Positions 43,008 through 53,458 of a stretch of DNA of 64,000 nucleotides are shown piece after piece; within the stretch, counting starts at the first letter, position 1, and each line of letters starts with the position of its first letter. The stretch is from positions 4,092,001 through 4,156,000 of the forward strand of contig CM071590.1 of NCBI GenBank assembly GCA_036429605.1. The letters run 5' to 3'. The notes under the pieces are model-generated. The model saw only the letters and a program-made list of their open reading frames with translations. It was not told where the DNA came from and searched no databases. Source of the stretch: Cladobotryum mycophilum. Its lineage: Eukaryota > Ascomycota > Sordariomycetes > Hypocreales > Hypocreaceae. A program made the position numbers and the translations under genes.

Positions 43008-44315
43008 ATGCCTCCTCCGCCTCCTCCACCACCTCCTCCTCCGCCTGGTGGTGGTGGTCCTCCTCCTCCTCCCCCTCCCCCAGGAGGACTGCCAGGACGT
43101 CCACCAGCCAAAGTAGCAGGAAATCGAGTGCGTTTTCCTAGGCTCTCACCCTCGCTGTGAACGACCCCCTTTTTGACTGACAATCTTCAGAATGCATTGT
43201 TCTCCGATATTCACAAAGGAAGGGCTCTAAAAAAGACTGTTACGAATGACCGCTCTGGTCCTGCGCTGGGGAAAGGTTCATCGTCAGGAGGTCCGGCAAT
43301 AGGCGGTGCCCCTCCAGTTCCCAGTTTTGCGCCGTCTGTCCCGTCTGTCCCGGCAGCGGGAGGACCTCGAGCTCGAGCAAGGAGCAACAGTGATCATGGT
43401 TCCGCGCAAACGGCGTCCATGGCTTCGATGGACTCGGCGCCTCAGCTTGGAGGCCTGTTCGCTCATGGTATGCCGAAGCTGAAGAAGAGGGGCGGAGGTG
43501 TCGACACCGGCGCAGAAACAAGTTCTTCCTACTTGTCGGATTCAGAGACCGTACGATCAAAGGCCCCGAGTTTCTCTGCGCCGAGACCGCCGGTTGGTGC
43601 TGCACCGTCTCTTCCAGGGCGAGGGCCTCCGATGCCACCCCCAGGAGCACCGGGCAAGAAACCTAGGCCGCCACCGCCGGTAGGGAAGAAACCACCTCCA
43701 CTCCCTACATCTCGAAAGCCGTCATCCAAGCCGACGCCGCCGTCGTCGCAATCGGCCGTCGCGTCGGCCCCTTCACTGGCTCCTCCACCTCCTCCGCCAC
43801 CGTTGTCTTCAGCTCCCACCCCCTCGGCACCTCCTCCGCCTCCTCCTCCAAGTTCCGCATCCTTCCCAGCAGCAGCTCCCCCACCACCGCCGTCAGCTGC
43901 ACCTCCGTTGCCGTCGTCTTCTCCAGCACCACGATCGCAACCTCCACCCCCTCCTCCACCACCGCCTGGTGCAGCACCCTCTCCGCCGCCACCTCCGGCC
44001 CCAGCATCTTCAACACCCTCTCTTCCATCTCACTCAGCACCTCAAATACGGAATCGCGGTTCTTCCCTTCGCCAGACTATGCTGGACCCCAGCTCGTTTA
44101 CGCTCACAACCAATGGCAGTTCCCCTAGCCCATCTCCTGATAGCAGGCGACACTCTCCCAGCCCCAGCACTGGGGGTCGCATAACGATTAGCGACGATCG
44201 GTGGCAATTTAAAGAGGAGAAACTGTTCCCAAAACCGAGGGACTTTGTTGGCGGTACGAGGAGGTATCGGGCAGGAAGAGGCAGCAGTGTTCCCATTGAC
44301 TTGAGCGCATTGTGA
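43008..44315 (+). CDS. vrp1: Verprolin/WIP-type actin-binding protein
   Basis: Two exons (43008-43127 and 43191-44315) encode 414 residues. Exon 1 is a polyproline/polyglycine head starting MPPPPP. The exon junction lies at the start of a WH2 actin-binding motif (RNALFSDIHKGRALKKTV, about residues 40-57) followed by TNDRSGP, the classic WIP/verprolin signature. The middle holds many polyproline stretches for SH3 and profilin binding. The C-terminus has the WASP-binding type ending (WQFKEEKLFPKPRDF, then YRAGRGSSVPIDLSAL). In yeast and animals this protein partners WASP/Las17 to drive Arp2/3 actin assembly at endocytic sites. The frame stays intact through many C-rich runs. Confidence 0.92.
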
Positions 44316-44796
44316 GCTATATAAGATGGAGGCCGATGTTGGAACATGGATTTCATAACGGCCTTAATAACATACGGAGGATAGAATTCGAATTTCGGTT
44401 TACACTAGTTTCATGGGACATTTGCGGTGTCAAAGTCCTGGCTTGGCTGGCGGAGGGCCAAGGTGCATTTAAGAATGAATGATGACTTAGATTGGGCGGA
44501 CCTGAAGAGTATTTGACTGTGATCAAATCCATATCGTTACTGCATTCGTGTAATTTTAGGGGGGTTATTGGAAACGTGAAAACAAATTAAAAAAAAAAAA
44601 AACTGGTTTGATGTGTCAAAAGTTGTGGATGGATGTCTGATAATGGGTGTAAAGGATCATGCCAGCTACGCGGGCGATAAAAGCAACTCACGCAATAAAC
44701 CAACGTATGCATCGTGGCATCATATATTACACCTATGAAGATGTCTTTCTTCTTCAAATAATATACAGGGGTATGCTGTTCATCTATTTTTAATCT
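44316..44796. other. Convergent intergenic region
   Basis: 3' flanks of verprolin (+) and mL54 (-). A 14-base A run occurs at 44589-44602. No gene. Confidence 0.5.
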
Positions 44797-45454
44797 TTAC
44801 ATAGACTTCAAGTAATTGGATTCCTTAATCTTGGCCCTCCTCTCCTTTCGCATGGCCCTTCTCAACTCCTCTCGCTTGTCCGCCGCTTCGATATTGTCAT
44901 GCACGGTGGCATTCTCTTCGCCCGGCAGGTTGATGGACTGTTGCTGCAGAGGGACCTTGGGCGCAAGGGCTTCGAGGTTGCCTTCGGCGAGGAGCTTGGC
45001 CTCGAGGGCCTTTTGGCGCTTGTTTGCTAATTTTCGCTGCTTCTTGGATTTTGCTGTGCGACATGATTAGTATATATACTTCGCCCATACGCAGGAATAG
45101 CGCTCTGTCTTAGTGGGACATACAGAATTCGTCGCCCATGTCGGCATCATCGGCGTCTGAACCCTTCTTCATAACATCTAGGCAAGACCACAGCCACTCA
45201 GGATAGTCCTCATCTTTCAAGGCGACAGGGTCCTGCCCTCCCTTGGTGTAGTTCAAGCCATTGAGGACGGTTCCCTCTGGGCAGACGGACCTCGGTGTGG
45301 ATGCCGCTGGCTTCGCAGCTTCGCCAGCTTCGGTGCCGATAGGTGTCGAGAGTTTCGGTTCCGCCGAGTAGAATCGCGAGGATACTGAGAATTGCCTAGC
45401 CAGAGGTAATTGACGTCGCGCGACGGTTGCGCGAAGACAGCGAGTGCAGAACAT
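44797..45454 (-). CDS. MRPL37: Mitochondrial ribosomal protein mL54 (MRP-L37 family)
   Basis: Exons 45124-45454 and 44797-45053, with a 70-nt intron (GTATGT donor, CACAG acceptor), encode 195 residues. The N-terminus is a presequence-like MFCTRCLRATVARRQLPLARQFSVSSRFYS. The family core VCPEGTVLNGLNYTKGGQDPVAL followed by EYPEWLW-type EDYPEWLWSCLD is diagnostic of mL54. The C-terminus is a basic helix (KSKKQRKLANKRQKALEAKLL, then EELRRAMRKERRAKIKES). It is a large-subunit component of the mitoribosome. The gene has a second mitochondrial-function gene 430 bp upstream in the same orientation. Confidence 0.92.
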
Positions 45455-45882
45455 GGTGGGTGGTCTATATACGTGTGTGGTTTGGCGGGACAGGTTGGCG
45501 AGGCTCTAATTGGCCCTGGAGAAATTTTGGGTTGATGGTGGTGTTTGGTGGGGTGGTAGCCAATGAGAGAGGTCGCAATCGCTTGACTCTCAGCCTTGCA
45601 CCCTTTCATCTTGATTAATGGCTACGAAAGTCGATTTTTTAAATAGATAATTATAGGATGATGATAGTTCATATATGTTCAGATTCATTCCGTTGCTTCT
45701 TGATATACACACTCACACAACATTCAAAGGTTACACCTGATATCATATCCTCAACCTCGCCGTCACTTGCTCTATTGCCCATGAGAGCGTCTATTCCACA
45801 AAGACCAGCTATTTAATTCCGCTGAAATCCTCGTTTCCATTAATTGCATTCCATAAAAACTAAATCCTTTATCCCTCCCAAC
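45455..45882. other. Intergenic between two minus-strand mitochondrial genes
   Basis: Promoter of mL54 and 3' flank of the complex I subunit gene. No ORF with support. Confidence 0.5.
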
Positions 45883-46330
45883 TCATGAGAATCGGCCCTG
45901 GTTGAGCTTGGCAATCTTGTCGCTTGTGTGCACCTTGGCCTCCAGATCCAGCTGCTCGTCCTTCTTCTCCAGGTAGTTTTGCTGAATGAACTTGGTGCCC
46001 CTGATCTTGTTCGCCGCGAATAGCGTAAGGTATTTCTCTGTTCGAAAGTCATGAGCGCCATTGTCCAATACTCGATCCATTTGCGGCGCTCTCCCCGGGC
46101 TCACCTCTCAAATGTCCGCAGTTCTCCAGGTGGTTTACTCCCTCTCGGACGTAGCACTTTCCCAATTCCTCGCCAACGAGTCGGGTCATCATGGCTCCAA
46201 CCCACTGCTCCCGGATGATGGCATCCTCGGCGGCCTTGAAGGCCTTGGTATCATCGAAATTGACGCCGTTGAACGTGGGCGCTACAGCGGGCTTCTGGCT
46301 CTTGAAGAGCTCGGACTCGGGGGTCGGCAT
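45883..46330 (-). CDS. nuo12.3: Complex I PDSW / 12.3 kDa subunit (NDUFB10 homologue)
   Basis: Exons 46105-46330 and 45883-46037 with a 67-nt intron (GTGAGC donor, GAACAG acceptor) encode 126 residues. The start MPTPES, then FKSQKPAVAPTFNGV, and the helical core AEDAIIREQWVGAMMTRLVGEELGKCYVREGVNHLENCGHLREKY match the fungal 12.3 kDa accessory subunit of NADH:ubiquinone oxidoreductase. The conserved cysteines (CYVREG and NCGHL) are present. It sits in the membrane arm on the intermembrane-space side. The gene is divergent from the nucleolin gene, with a shared 513-bp promoter. Confidence 0.88.
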
Positions 46331-46843
46331 GATGACGAGCTAATTGAACCTCGATATCTCGAGCCAGAAGGGTGATAGCTGAGGTGGATTGTCGAGGGCG
46401 AAGCAACGGATGCACGTATATCGTCTTACTGGTACTTGAGCGTCTTGAGCATCAAACCAATTGCGATTTACCTAATCCAAATTCCCGACTCGAGAGCCTG
46501 AGGCAACAAAATCCAACACACACACACACATACACAAGGCTGTTAGTAGGTACGTACCTAAGAACAGAGAATAGCCCCGCATTACGCACTAAACTCACCG
46601 CCCAGAGTCGCCCCACAGTTTTGACGGTAGAAAGAAAAAAATCTTATCGCCTACCCAGCAGCGAAAGTTCCCACCCAACCACCAGCTTAAAAGCCTTTGA
46701 TGCTGCCAGTTCTCTTGAAGTTTTTTTTTCCTATCATCCACCTACTTGAAGGAAAATTTCATCCATCTCATACAAACTCCATTCCCTTCTGGTGGCCATC
46801 TTCCCTTTTTCCATCTTAATTCCTATATACACATCACATCACA
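46331..46843. promoter_or_regulatory. Bidirectional promoter, complex I subunit / nucleolin
   Basis: 513 bp between two divergent starts. It contains a short (CA)n repeat at about 46516-46535 and a C/T-rich leader before 46844. A shared promoter is inferred from the layout only. Confidence 0.45.
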
Positions 46844-48425
46844 ATGGCCAAGACCAAGAGCAAGGATTCCAAGAAGGCTCAGCCTGTTGCTGAACCTGCT
46901 CGTGTCAAGGATGTTGCTACCAAGTCCAAGTCCAAGGACACTGCTAAGGCTACCTCCAAGAAGGCTGTAAAGGAGAAGGAGCAGCCTAAGAAGAAGAAGG
47001 TTGTTGAGCCCGAGTCCGATTCTGATTCTGACAGCGAGAGCGAGTCTGAGGACTCTGCCAGCTCCGACTCCGACTCCGCTGAGGAGGAGGAGACCATCAA
47101 GAAGGTTGTCAAGAAGGCTGCCGTCAATGGCAAGGCCAAGGCTGCCTCTTCTGACTCCGACTCTGACTCCGAGTCTGAGGAGGAGACTGCCAAGCCTGCT
47201 GTCAACGGCAAGGCCAAGCCTGCTTCCGACTCCGAGAGCGACTCTGACAGCGAGTCTGAGGAGGAGAAGCCCAAGGCTAAGGAGACCAAGGTCAACGGTG
47301 CTGCCAAGAAGGCTGCCGAGTCCTCTGACTCTGACTCCGACTCTGAGAGCGAGGATGAGAAGAAGCCCGCTGCCAAGGTTAGTACTATGTTGTCAGATCT
47401 CCATCACCTCACTATATGCTAATGACTTTTTTCTCAGGATGCCGAGTCCAGTGACGATTCAGACTCTGACTCTTCCAGCGAGGAGTCTGACAAGGCTGCC
47501 CCCTCCAAGAAGCGCAAGGCCGATGAGGAGATCGATGCTACCCCCAAGAAGGCCAAGTCAGACAACCCCAACGCTGCTCCTACTCTCTTCGTTGGAAGCT
47601 TGGCCTGGGCCGTCGATGACCATATCCTCCACCAGGCTTTCGAGTCCTTCGAGGGCTTGACTGGTGCCCGAGTTGTCACCGACAAGAACAGCGGCCGCAG
47701 CCGTGGTTTCGGTTACGTTGACTTCTCTGACTCTGACTCTGCTGCCAAGGCCTACGAGGCCATGCAGGGCAAGGAGGTTGAGGGCCGCGCTCTTAACCTT
47801 GACTTTGCCAACACTCGTCCTGACGATGCCAACCCTCAGGCCCGCGCTGCCGACCGTGCTCAGAAGCATGGTGACTCCCTTAGCGCTGAGAGTGATACTC
47901 TCTTCGTCGGCAACCTGCCCTTTGGTGTTGACCAGGACACCGTCACAGAGTTCTTCAATGAAGTTCGCCCCGTCTCCAGCGTCCGATTGCCCACCGATCC
48001 GTAAGTGCTTCTCATCATCTATCTATCTACAAACATGAACCCTAACTAACATACTATATAGTGAGAGCGGTGAATTGAAGGGCTTCGGTTACGTCTCCTT
48101 CAACTCCGTCGAGGATGCCAAGGCTGTCCTTGAAGAGAAGAACGGTGCTCCTATTGGTGCCGGCCGCAGCTCCCGCAACGTCCGTCTTGACTACGCCAGT
48201 GCCCGTCCTCCTCGTGATGGCGGTTCCGGTGGTGGTTTCGGTGGTGGCCGCGGTGGTGGTCGTGGTGGCGGTCGCGGATTTGGCGGCGGCCGTGGTGGTG
48301 GTGGCCGTGGATTCGGAGGTGGTCGCGGAGGCGGTGGTGGCCGTGGCCGTGGCGGCGGTCGTGGTGGCTTCAGCTCTGGTGCCAACCGCACATCTTTCTC
48401 TGGCACCAAGATGACCTTTGACTAA
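46844..48425 (+). CDS. nsr1/gar2: Nucleolin-type protein, two RRMs and GAR tail
   Basis: Three exons (46844-47377, 47438-48000, 48062-48425) encode 486 residues. The N-terminal about 215 residues alternate Lys-rich and acidic Ser/Asp/Glu blocks (SDSDSDSESE), the expected CK2-phosphorylated nucleolin head. RRM1 (about 227-305) has RNP2 LFVGSL and RNP1 RGFGYVDF. RRM2 (about 331-415) has LFVGNL and KGFGYVSF. The tail from about 425 is a Gly/Arg/Phe GAR domain ending TSFSGTKMTFD. Yeast Nsr1 and fission-yeast Gar2 act in nucleolar pre-rRNA processing and 40S assembly. Codon use is strongly biased to C/T-ending codons, as in highly expressed fungal genes. Confidence 0.94.
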
Positions 48426-49091
48426 ACGAGGCGTCTAAACGCAAGGGGGATTTTCAAGTTGTTAGACTTGAGTGGGCTGCTTATGACATTTCCGTGGGGG
48501 TGGGCAACCCGTTTCGTTATGGAGCGGATATATATCAGAGGGCTGTTAATGGGCATGAACTGTGGGCGCGAAAGTTTGCCTCGACTACAGAGGCATGTTG
48601 AATGGCGGGTTGGGCTTTTTGATATCGGGGGCTGAGACGATTTTTTCGTCTTGCCAATGTACAAACCAGTGGGCTTCTGAGGGATTTGAGGGCAAACAGT
48701 GGGCAAACTCTTCTGGTTCATGTCGTCAGGCATTTACTTGTGGGCCAACCTGACACCTGCGAATACTTCTGAGGGACCTGGGGGCTTTTTTTGCAAATGC
48801 AATCATTTGGTGTAATTGGGAATGCTGAGAGAGCTCTGTTGAGTTCTAGCAGCCAACTCGTCGATGCAACAACACCTACCCGTAATTGTACACGTCCGAT
48901 TGAATCTGCTCTGATAGACTGGGTAAGTATCGAACCCTGGCACTCGCTGTTGATCTGTACATATAAGGCGTCCTTAAGGTACCAGGGAAAAGTTTTTGAT
49001 TTTGTTTTTGCATGATGCAACATGAGACTAAGATAGTCTAATAAAGTCTTGAAACCAATTTGATGTTCCTTCTCTTGTGAGGTGAATGTGA

Positions 49092-49124
49092 ATGATGATG
49101 ATGGTGATGGTGATGATGATGACG
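49092..49124 (+). repeat. (GAT)n/(GGT) microsatellite
   Basis: GATGATGATGGTGATGGTGATGATGATGA-type trinucleotide repeat in intergenic DNA. Seen directly. Confidence 0.85.
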
Positions 49125-49799
49125 GAGTTGTTCATGGTGCTTAATACGAGTTGGCATCGACTTCTTCCTTCAGTTCCAAGATTTCCAAGACATTGTTGGT
49201 TTTATAGGTCAACTACTGGGTGGCGAGAATGGGGGCTAAGAATAGGCTGTCTTTGATCTGCCGGCGCTGGAATGAGAGACTATTTATTGGCAAGGCTGGA
49301 AGCAAAGGGTTGGTTGTGTGGTCGTGTGGCCACCATGTGTGACGACAAGTCATCTCTTCTCTCCCTCTCCCTCTATTGTTGATGAGCCACGCAGCACGTG
49401 CACTTCTCCGCATGAGCGGCTATGGCGCAATGTGCAGGCAACACCCGCTACGAGCTTATGGGAGATTTCTACGTCTTTTGACAGGCAGCGCGAGATGGCA
49501 TTTGTCAGGAGTCCAGGTATAGATGCTACAGTCCCCCTTGATGCATTCTAGTCAGGTACAGCCAACGATAAGGCATGTTCATTTAAAAATGGGTCGATTG
49601 TTGGTTTGTTGGTTGGGTAGGGGATCCATGATGTTACAGTGTTTATCCATCCTCCATAAATGCAAAGCCCATGGGTCGGTTCTGGGTCTGGCCACACCAC
49701 CCACTCCAAAAGATGGCTGCCGGCAACCAAGAGTTGCATGTTCGATGTTACGTGCTCATGCGCTGATTTAGGCAAAACCCCGCCCTGTGAGCATGACCT

Positions 49800-49829
49800 G
49801 GGGTGGGTGGGTAGGTGGTGGGTGGTGGG
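49800..49829 (+). other. G-rich tract with quadruplex potential
   Basis: Five G-runs of three or four, separated by short T/A/GG loops, within 30 bases. One loop is 8 nt, slightly above the usual limit, so quadruplex formation is possible but not certain. Confidence 0.5.
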
Positions 49830-50725
49830 CGTGTCGTTTGGCTTTGTATGCGTCACAAGTAGCGGTACTTGTGAGGTCAGGTTCACCGCCCACGATTTCC
49901 CCAGGTTTTTACAGTGCGAGTATGGTGCGTAGATGCTTGGTAGTGGCGCAAGAATGTCATGTATGGTCAAGATGGTGTGTTGAATGTTGGAATGCGACTT
50001 GGACAATCAGGGTAGAAAGAAGTGTCTTCATCTAATAATTGCAGTGTGAATGCAATCACTGTTCAACTTTTTACCATAATATGAACTATTAACCGTTTAT
50101 TAATGCGCTGATGCTTCAGAAATGTTACCCTTTTCGCGACGGTCCGCGCGCATTCCTCTCTCTGCTTCATTCACTTCGTCTCATTGTGACGCAATGCCCA
50201 AACCAGCGCGTGATGCGCCGGCGCGCACTGTATTCTTTGTGCCAGTCTCCAATGTACCGATACCGCTCCGTTCGGCACCTTTCTGGTTTCGTTATCAACT
50301 GCACTCACTGCACTTGCGCTGCAAACCCTTGTCTTTCCTGCTCCTTTCAGAAGGGGACAGCTCAGCCCAAAAACCCCCAACAATAACACCCTGCCTCTTT
50401 ATGTTTCTTACACCGATCATCTAAACTTGTTACTCTTCTTTTGCGGCAAACTGAACAAACTCTGCATTTTCCTTGTTAATTATTTTTCCTGATAAAAAGA
50501 AATCTTCGCGTATCGTGCATCGAAAACTTTAATAAAAAGGGGGAAACAAGCATCTCGCGATAAGGCGGGGGAGCGCGGAGAACTCGCTGAGATTACGGAG
50601 GGCTTATCAGCTGTAACTTATTGCCGTCATCGATTATCGCCGTTTCCCTGAGGCCGCCGAGGAGCAAACTCCAAGACACTTTTTTGTTCAACTACTATAG
50701 CCAGCTTGTGCCGACAAACTTCATA

Positions 50726-51967
50726 ATGGCTCAGCGACATCATACGGATCAACCGGTGGGACAAGTTGGTATGTCACATCTTGGTGCAAGAGCAAATCCA
50801 ACACCCGCCCAGCAACATCGTTGCGATGACCGCTCTATCGAGCTGACAAATGCAATTATAGAGTCCTGGGTTGAAGTGGCATCTCAGCCATCATCCTCCT
50901 CGCTTTCTAGTATTGGTGATGAGATCGTAACAACCGGTTTGCACGTGGCCAACCCATATAATCGCCGCCGCCGGTTGAAAGGATCAACCAGGTCGATACC
51001 TCGACAGCAAACGACCATTCCCATCACAGGCACAAGCAGCCAGGAGGAATATGATGAAAGCGACAGCGAAGAAGACCATCCGCTAGCGAGCTCAGGCGAA
51101 AATATCCAGCCATCGTCCGAGGAAGCCGTGGAGGATTCAGATGCGGACTCCGATGATGGTGATAATGCGACGGCTTTGGGGCGTGCATCTGATAAGGCTG
51201 GTTTTCAACCACAGCCGAATGCTTTCACTCATCCTCCGGCCCATTTGGGTCAGAGGAGCTATTCGACAAATGCAGCCATGCCTCCTCACCCCCACAGTGG
51301 GTTTACACGACGATCGTATTCGCAGCGTTCGCAAGCGAGAGTGCAGCGTGGTCCCAGCTTCATGTCACCGTCTGTCCGGGAAGACAACGATGCTGCCCTG
51401 CGTGCGTCCCTGACTACTTTACTTTCATGCGCCGCCGCAGCGAGAGGTTTGCCCAAGACAAAGGAGGAGGCGGAGGCACAGCGGGCTGCAAACAATGGCG
51501 TTGGCCCCAGTAATCAGCCCATGGACTTGCGCTTCGTACCCGAGACGGAGTTGATGGAGGAAGGAAAGGTCTCAACACCGCCTCAACAGGAACGATCCTC
51601 CGCAGTGAGATCCAAGTCGAAGAGTGAGACGGCCTCGGATAAGTCTAAACGACCAGTCTCGACCAGTCGCGGCTCCCGAGTGGTTAAGAAGAAGAAGGCG
51701 GCCGTTGTTACCGATGAGACACTTATCTCACCGACGCTGCTCACATGGGTTGTCAGTGCCGGTGTCGTCGTTCTCGTATCCGTTGTTGGTTTCGGCGCTG
51801 GTTACGTTATCGGACGTGAGGTTGGGCGTCAAGAAGGCTTCGTGGCAGGTGTTGGCAGTATGAACGACACCGCCTCGTCTGGCCGGGAGGTTATTCGATC
51901 CTCAGGTGGCAGCTTGAGACGTTTTAAGTGGGGAGCCGTTGGAAGAAGCATTGTGGCCGCCGCATGA
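50726..51967 (+). CDS. Ser-rich protein with one C-terminal transmembrane helix
   Basis: A 413-residue single-exon protein. The ATG at 50726 (MAQRHHTDQPVGQ) was chosen; the frame is open 35 codons further upstream but without ATG. The first about 300 residues are polar and disordered, with an acidic block (EEYDESDSEEDHPLA). A conserved-looking helix lies near ALRASLTTLLSCAAAARGLPKT. A basic stretch (RVVKKKKAAVV) precedes the only membrane helix (about LTWVVSAGVVVLVSVVGFGAGYVIG). A short tail (REVGRQEGFVAGVGS) follows. The topology suggests a single-span protein with a large cytosolic or nucleoplasmic domain. Family not recognised. Confidence 0.75.
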   Translation: MAQRHHTDQPVGQVGMSHLGARANPTPAQQHRCDDRSIELTNAIIESWVEVASQPSSSSLSSIGDEIVTTGLHVANPYNRRRRLKGSTRSIPRQQTTIPITGTSSQEEYDESDSEEDHPLASSGENIQPSSEEAVEDSDADSDDGDNATALGRASDKAGFQPQPNAFTHPPAHLGQRSYSTNAAMPPHPHSGFTRRSYSQRSQARVQRGPSFMSPSVREDNDAALRASLTTLLSCAAAARGLPKTKEEAEAQRAANNGVGPSNQPMDLRFVPETELMEEGKVSTPPQQERSSAVRSKSKSETASDKSKRPVSTSRGSRVVKKKKAAVVTDETLISPTLLTWVVSAGVVVLVSVVGFGAGYVIGREVGRQEGFVAGVGSMNDTASSGREVIRSSGGSLRRFKWGAVGRSIVAAA

Positions 51968-53458
51968 CGAAGTTTGTCGTGCCTCGAATCTACCTTTTGA
52001 GTCGAGAAAGGCGGCGAATTTTGATCAAGATTTTAATATGGTGACACATGACATGACATTTACGACGTCGGCGGATAACATTAAAGCGTACGGGGGGTTG
52101 TTGGCGTTTAGCAGATGATGGCATGAGAGAAGCTTGTTCAGAGATTGCATATGAATTATGGGACGGATATGATTTTTTTCTTTCTGCTTTTGCTTCTGCT
52201 TCTTTAAAGAGATAAATGGTTTACAAGGTTGCAACATGGTTAAGGGATACCAAGGAATATTTACTAGTTTGTCATCTATCTTTATGGGAACCACAAAGAC
52301 TGCTTAGTATAGGGTCTAGCTCTCTCAATACACTATCACTCCTGGCGTTAAGTTGTTGCTGATGTTTTTGGACTGGTGATGTTGATGGATGAAGAAAAGA
52401 AACATCTCTATAGCTCCGTATCTTCGCATGCTACGTGATTAGTTGCAAATGAGCTAATGCGAATACTAATAGTCGAACCCAGCGTGCCCAACTCACTCTT
52501 ACATACCTGTATCACTGTATCAGATGCATGAGATACTGGTGTCAAGCTGAAGATTTCTGCGATGATGCAAATCTTGGATACAGATTAGGACTTTGAACTA
52601 TCGGGTAGGGGATGCGTCGACGATTTGCATTTGATCATCTATGGCATCATCATCATCATGTCAAGGGGTTGCTCTCGTTTACTCATACGTATTCCAATGA
52701 CTGCTATTGGGCAATAGTAATAAAGGAATATAGTGCATTGCGTGTAATCATCCGTAGACGTATTCGCATCTACCCTGCTTGCGTATTCTAACCTAGAGTT
52801 CTGAACAGCAGACTTTTTTTACGAGTATTTTCTCGGGTTGCGCGCCGAGGCATTGGAGAGGTACATGCGCTAAGAAAATATGTGACGTGGTACATTCATC
52901 AGGTTTTACGCTGCCACCACCTTCATTTCAGCACTTGCCAACAAGGGGGTGAAAGAATTGGAGCTTACAAAAAATGGGCAACCAACTCTTGCTCTACAGC
53001 AACTCGTACCTGTCTGTGTGATCTGTACTATTAATTCGAATGCGAATACGAACCGGGTTTAGTATGCACAACAAGGGGCGGTCTGCTATTTTTTTATGCG
53101 GGTTCTAATTGGTGCATCTGGTGGATCTTAGTCCCTGAAGCTTTCGCTTTGGTGGGTCACCCCTGTCGAACGCGAGAGCTTGTACCTCATGCCATGTTTA
53201 ATGCAATTTACCTTGTAAATGGCCCTTTATCGAAAAAGTTGGTTTGATTTCCTTATCGATCCATTTTCCCTCTCGTGCTCTTCCCCCCCTTTCCCTCCAC
53301 ATGCCTGCATTGTCCCTCTTGGCCGTGTGATATATAGACCTGCAGCCAGACCCTCATTTTCTTGGGGAGGCCAGACGACATCCTTTCTTCAAGCCCCTTC
53401 TCTTCATTCTCTCTCCCCCTTCGTCACAGCTTGGACAGCAGAACTAAGCATTCAAACG
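51968..53458. other. Intergenic with CYP51 promoter
   Basis: 3' flank of the preceding gene and upstream region of CYP51. No supported gene. I looked for sterol-regulatory elements of the TCACNCCAC type and found only an imperfect GGTCACCCCTG at 53155-53165. Confidence 0.45.
53328..53336 (+). promoter_or_regulatory. Probable TATA box of CYP51
   Basis: GATATATAG lies about 130 bp before the ATG at 53459, followed by a CT-rich leader. Placement fits a core promoter. Inference. Confidence 0.45.

Larger units (their letters stand above)
48426..50725. other. Intergenic (2.3 kb)
   Basis: No supported gene. It contains a GAT/GGT trinucleotide repeat (49092-49124) and a G-rich tract (49800-49829), listed separately. 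The right 200 bp hold GATA-type sites (GATAAG at 50560-50565, CTTATC at 50604-50609) upstream of the next gene. Confidence 0.45.

Noticed and set aside
43529..44040. Minus-strand Gly/Glu-rich frames opposite verprolin
   Set aside because: Mirror reading of the polyproline-coding repeats.
46879..47376. Long minus-strand frame opposite the nucleolin gene
   Set aside because: It is a shadow of the Ser/Asp/Glu repeats on the plus strand.
52466..52485. Sequence resembling a tRNA B-box (GGGTTCGACT on the minus strand)
   Set aside because: The expected CC after the box, an A-box and a foldable acceptor stem are missing.
53219..53458. Upstream extension of the CYP51 frame
   Set aside because: The extension covers the TATA-like box and CT-rich leader; the CYP51 family start is MGFLQ at 53459.
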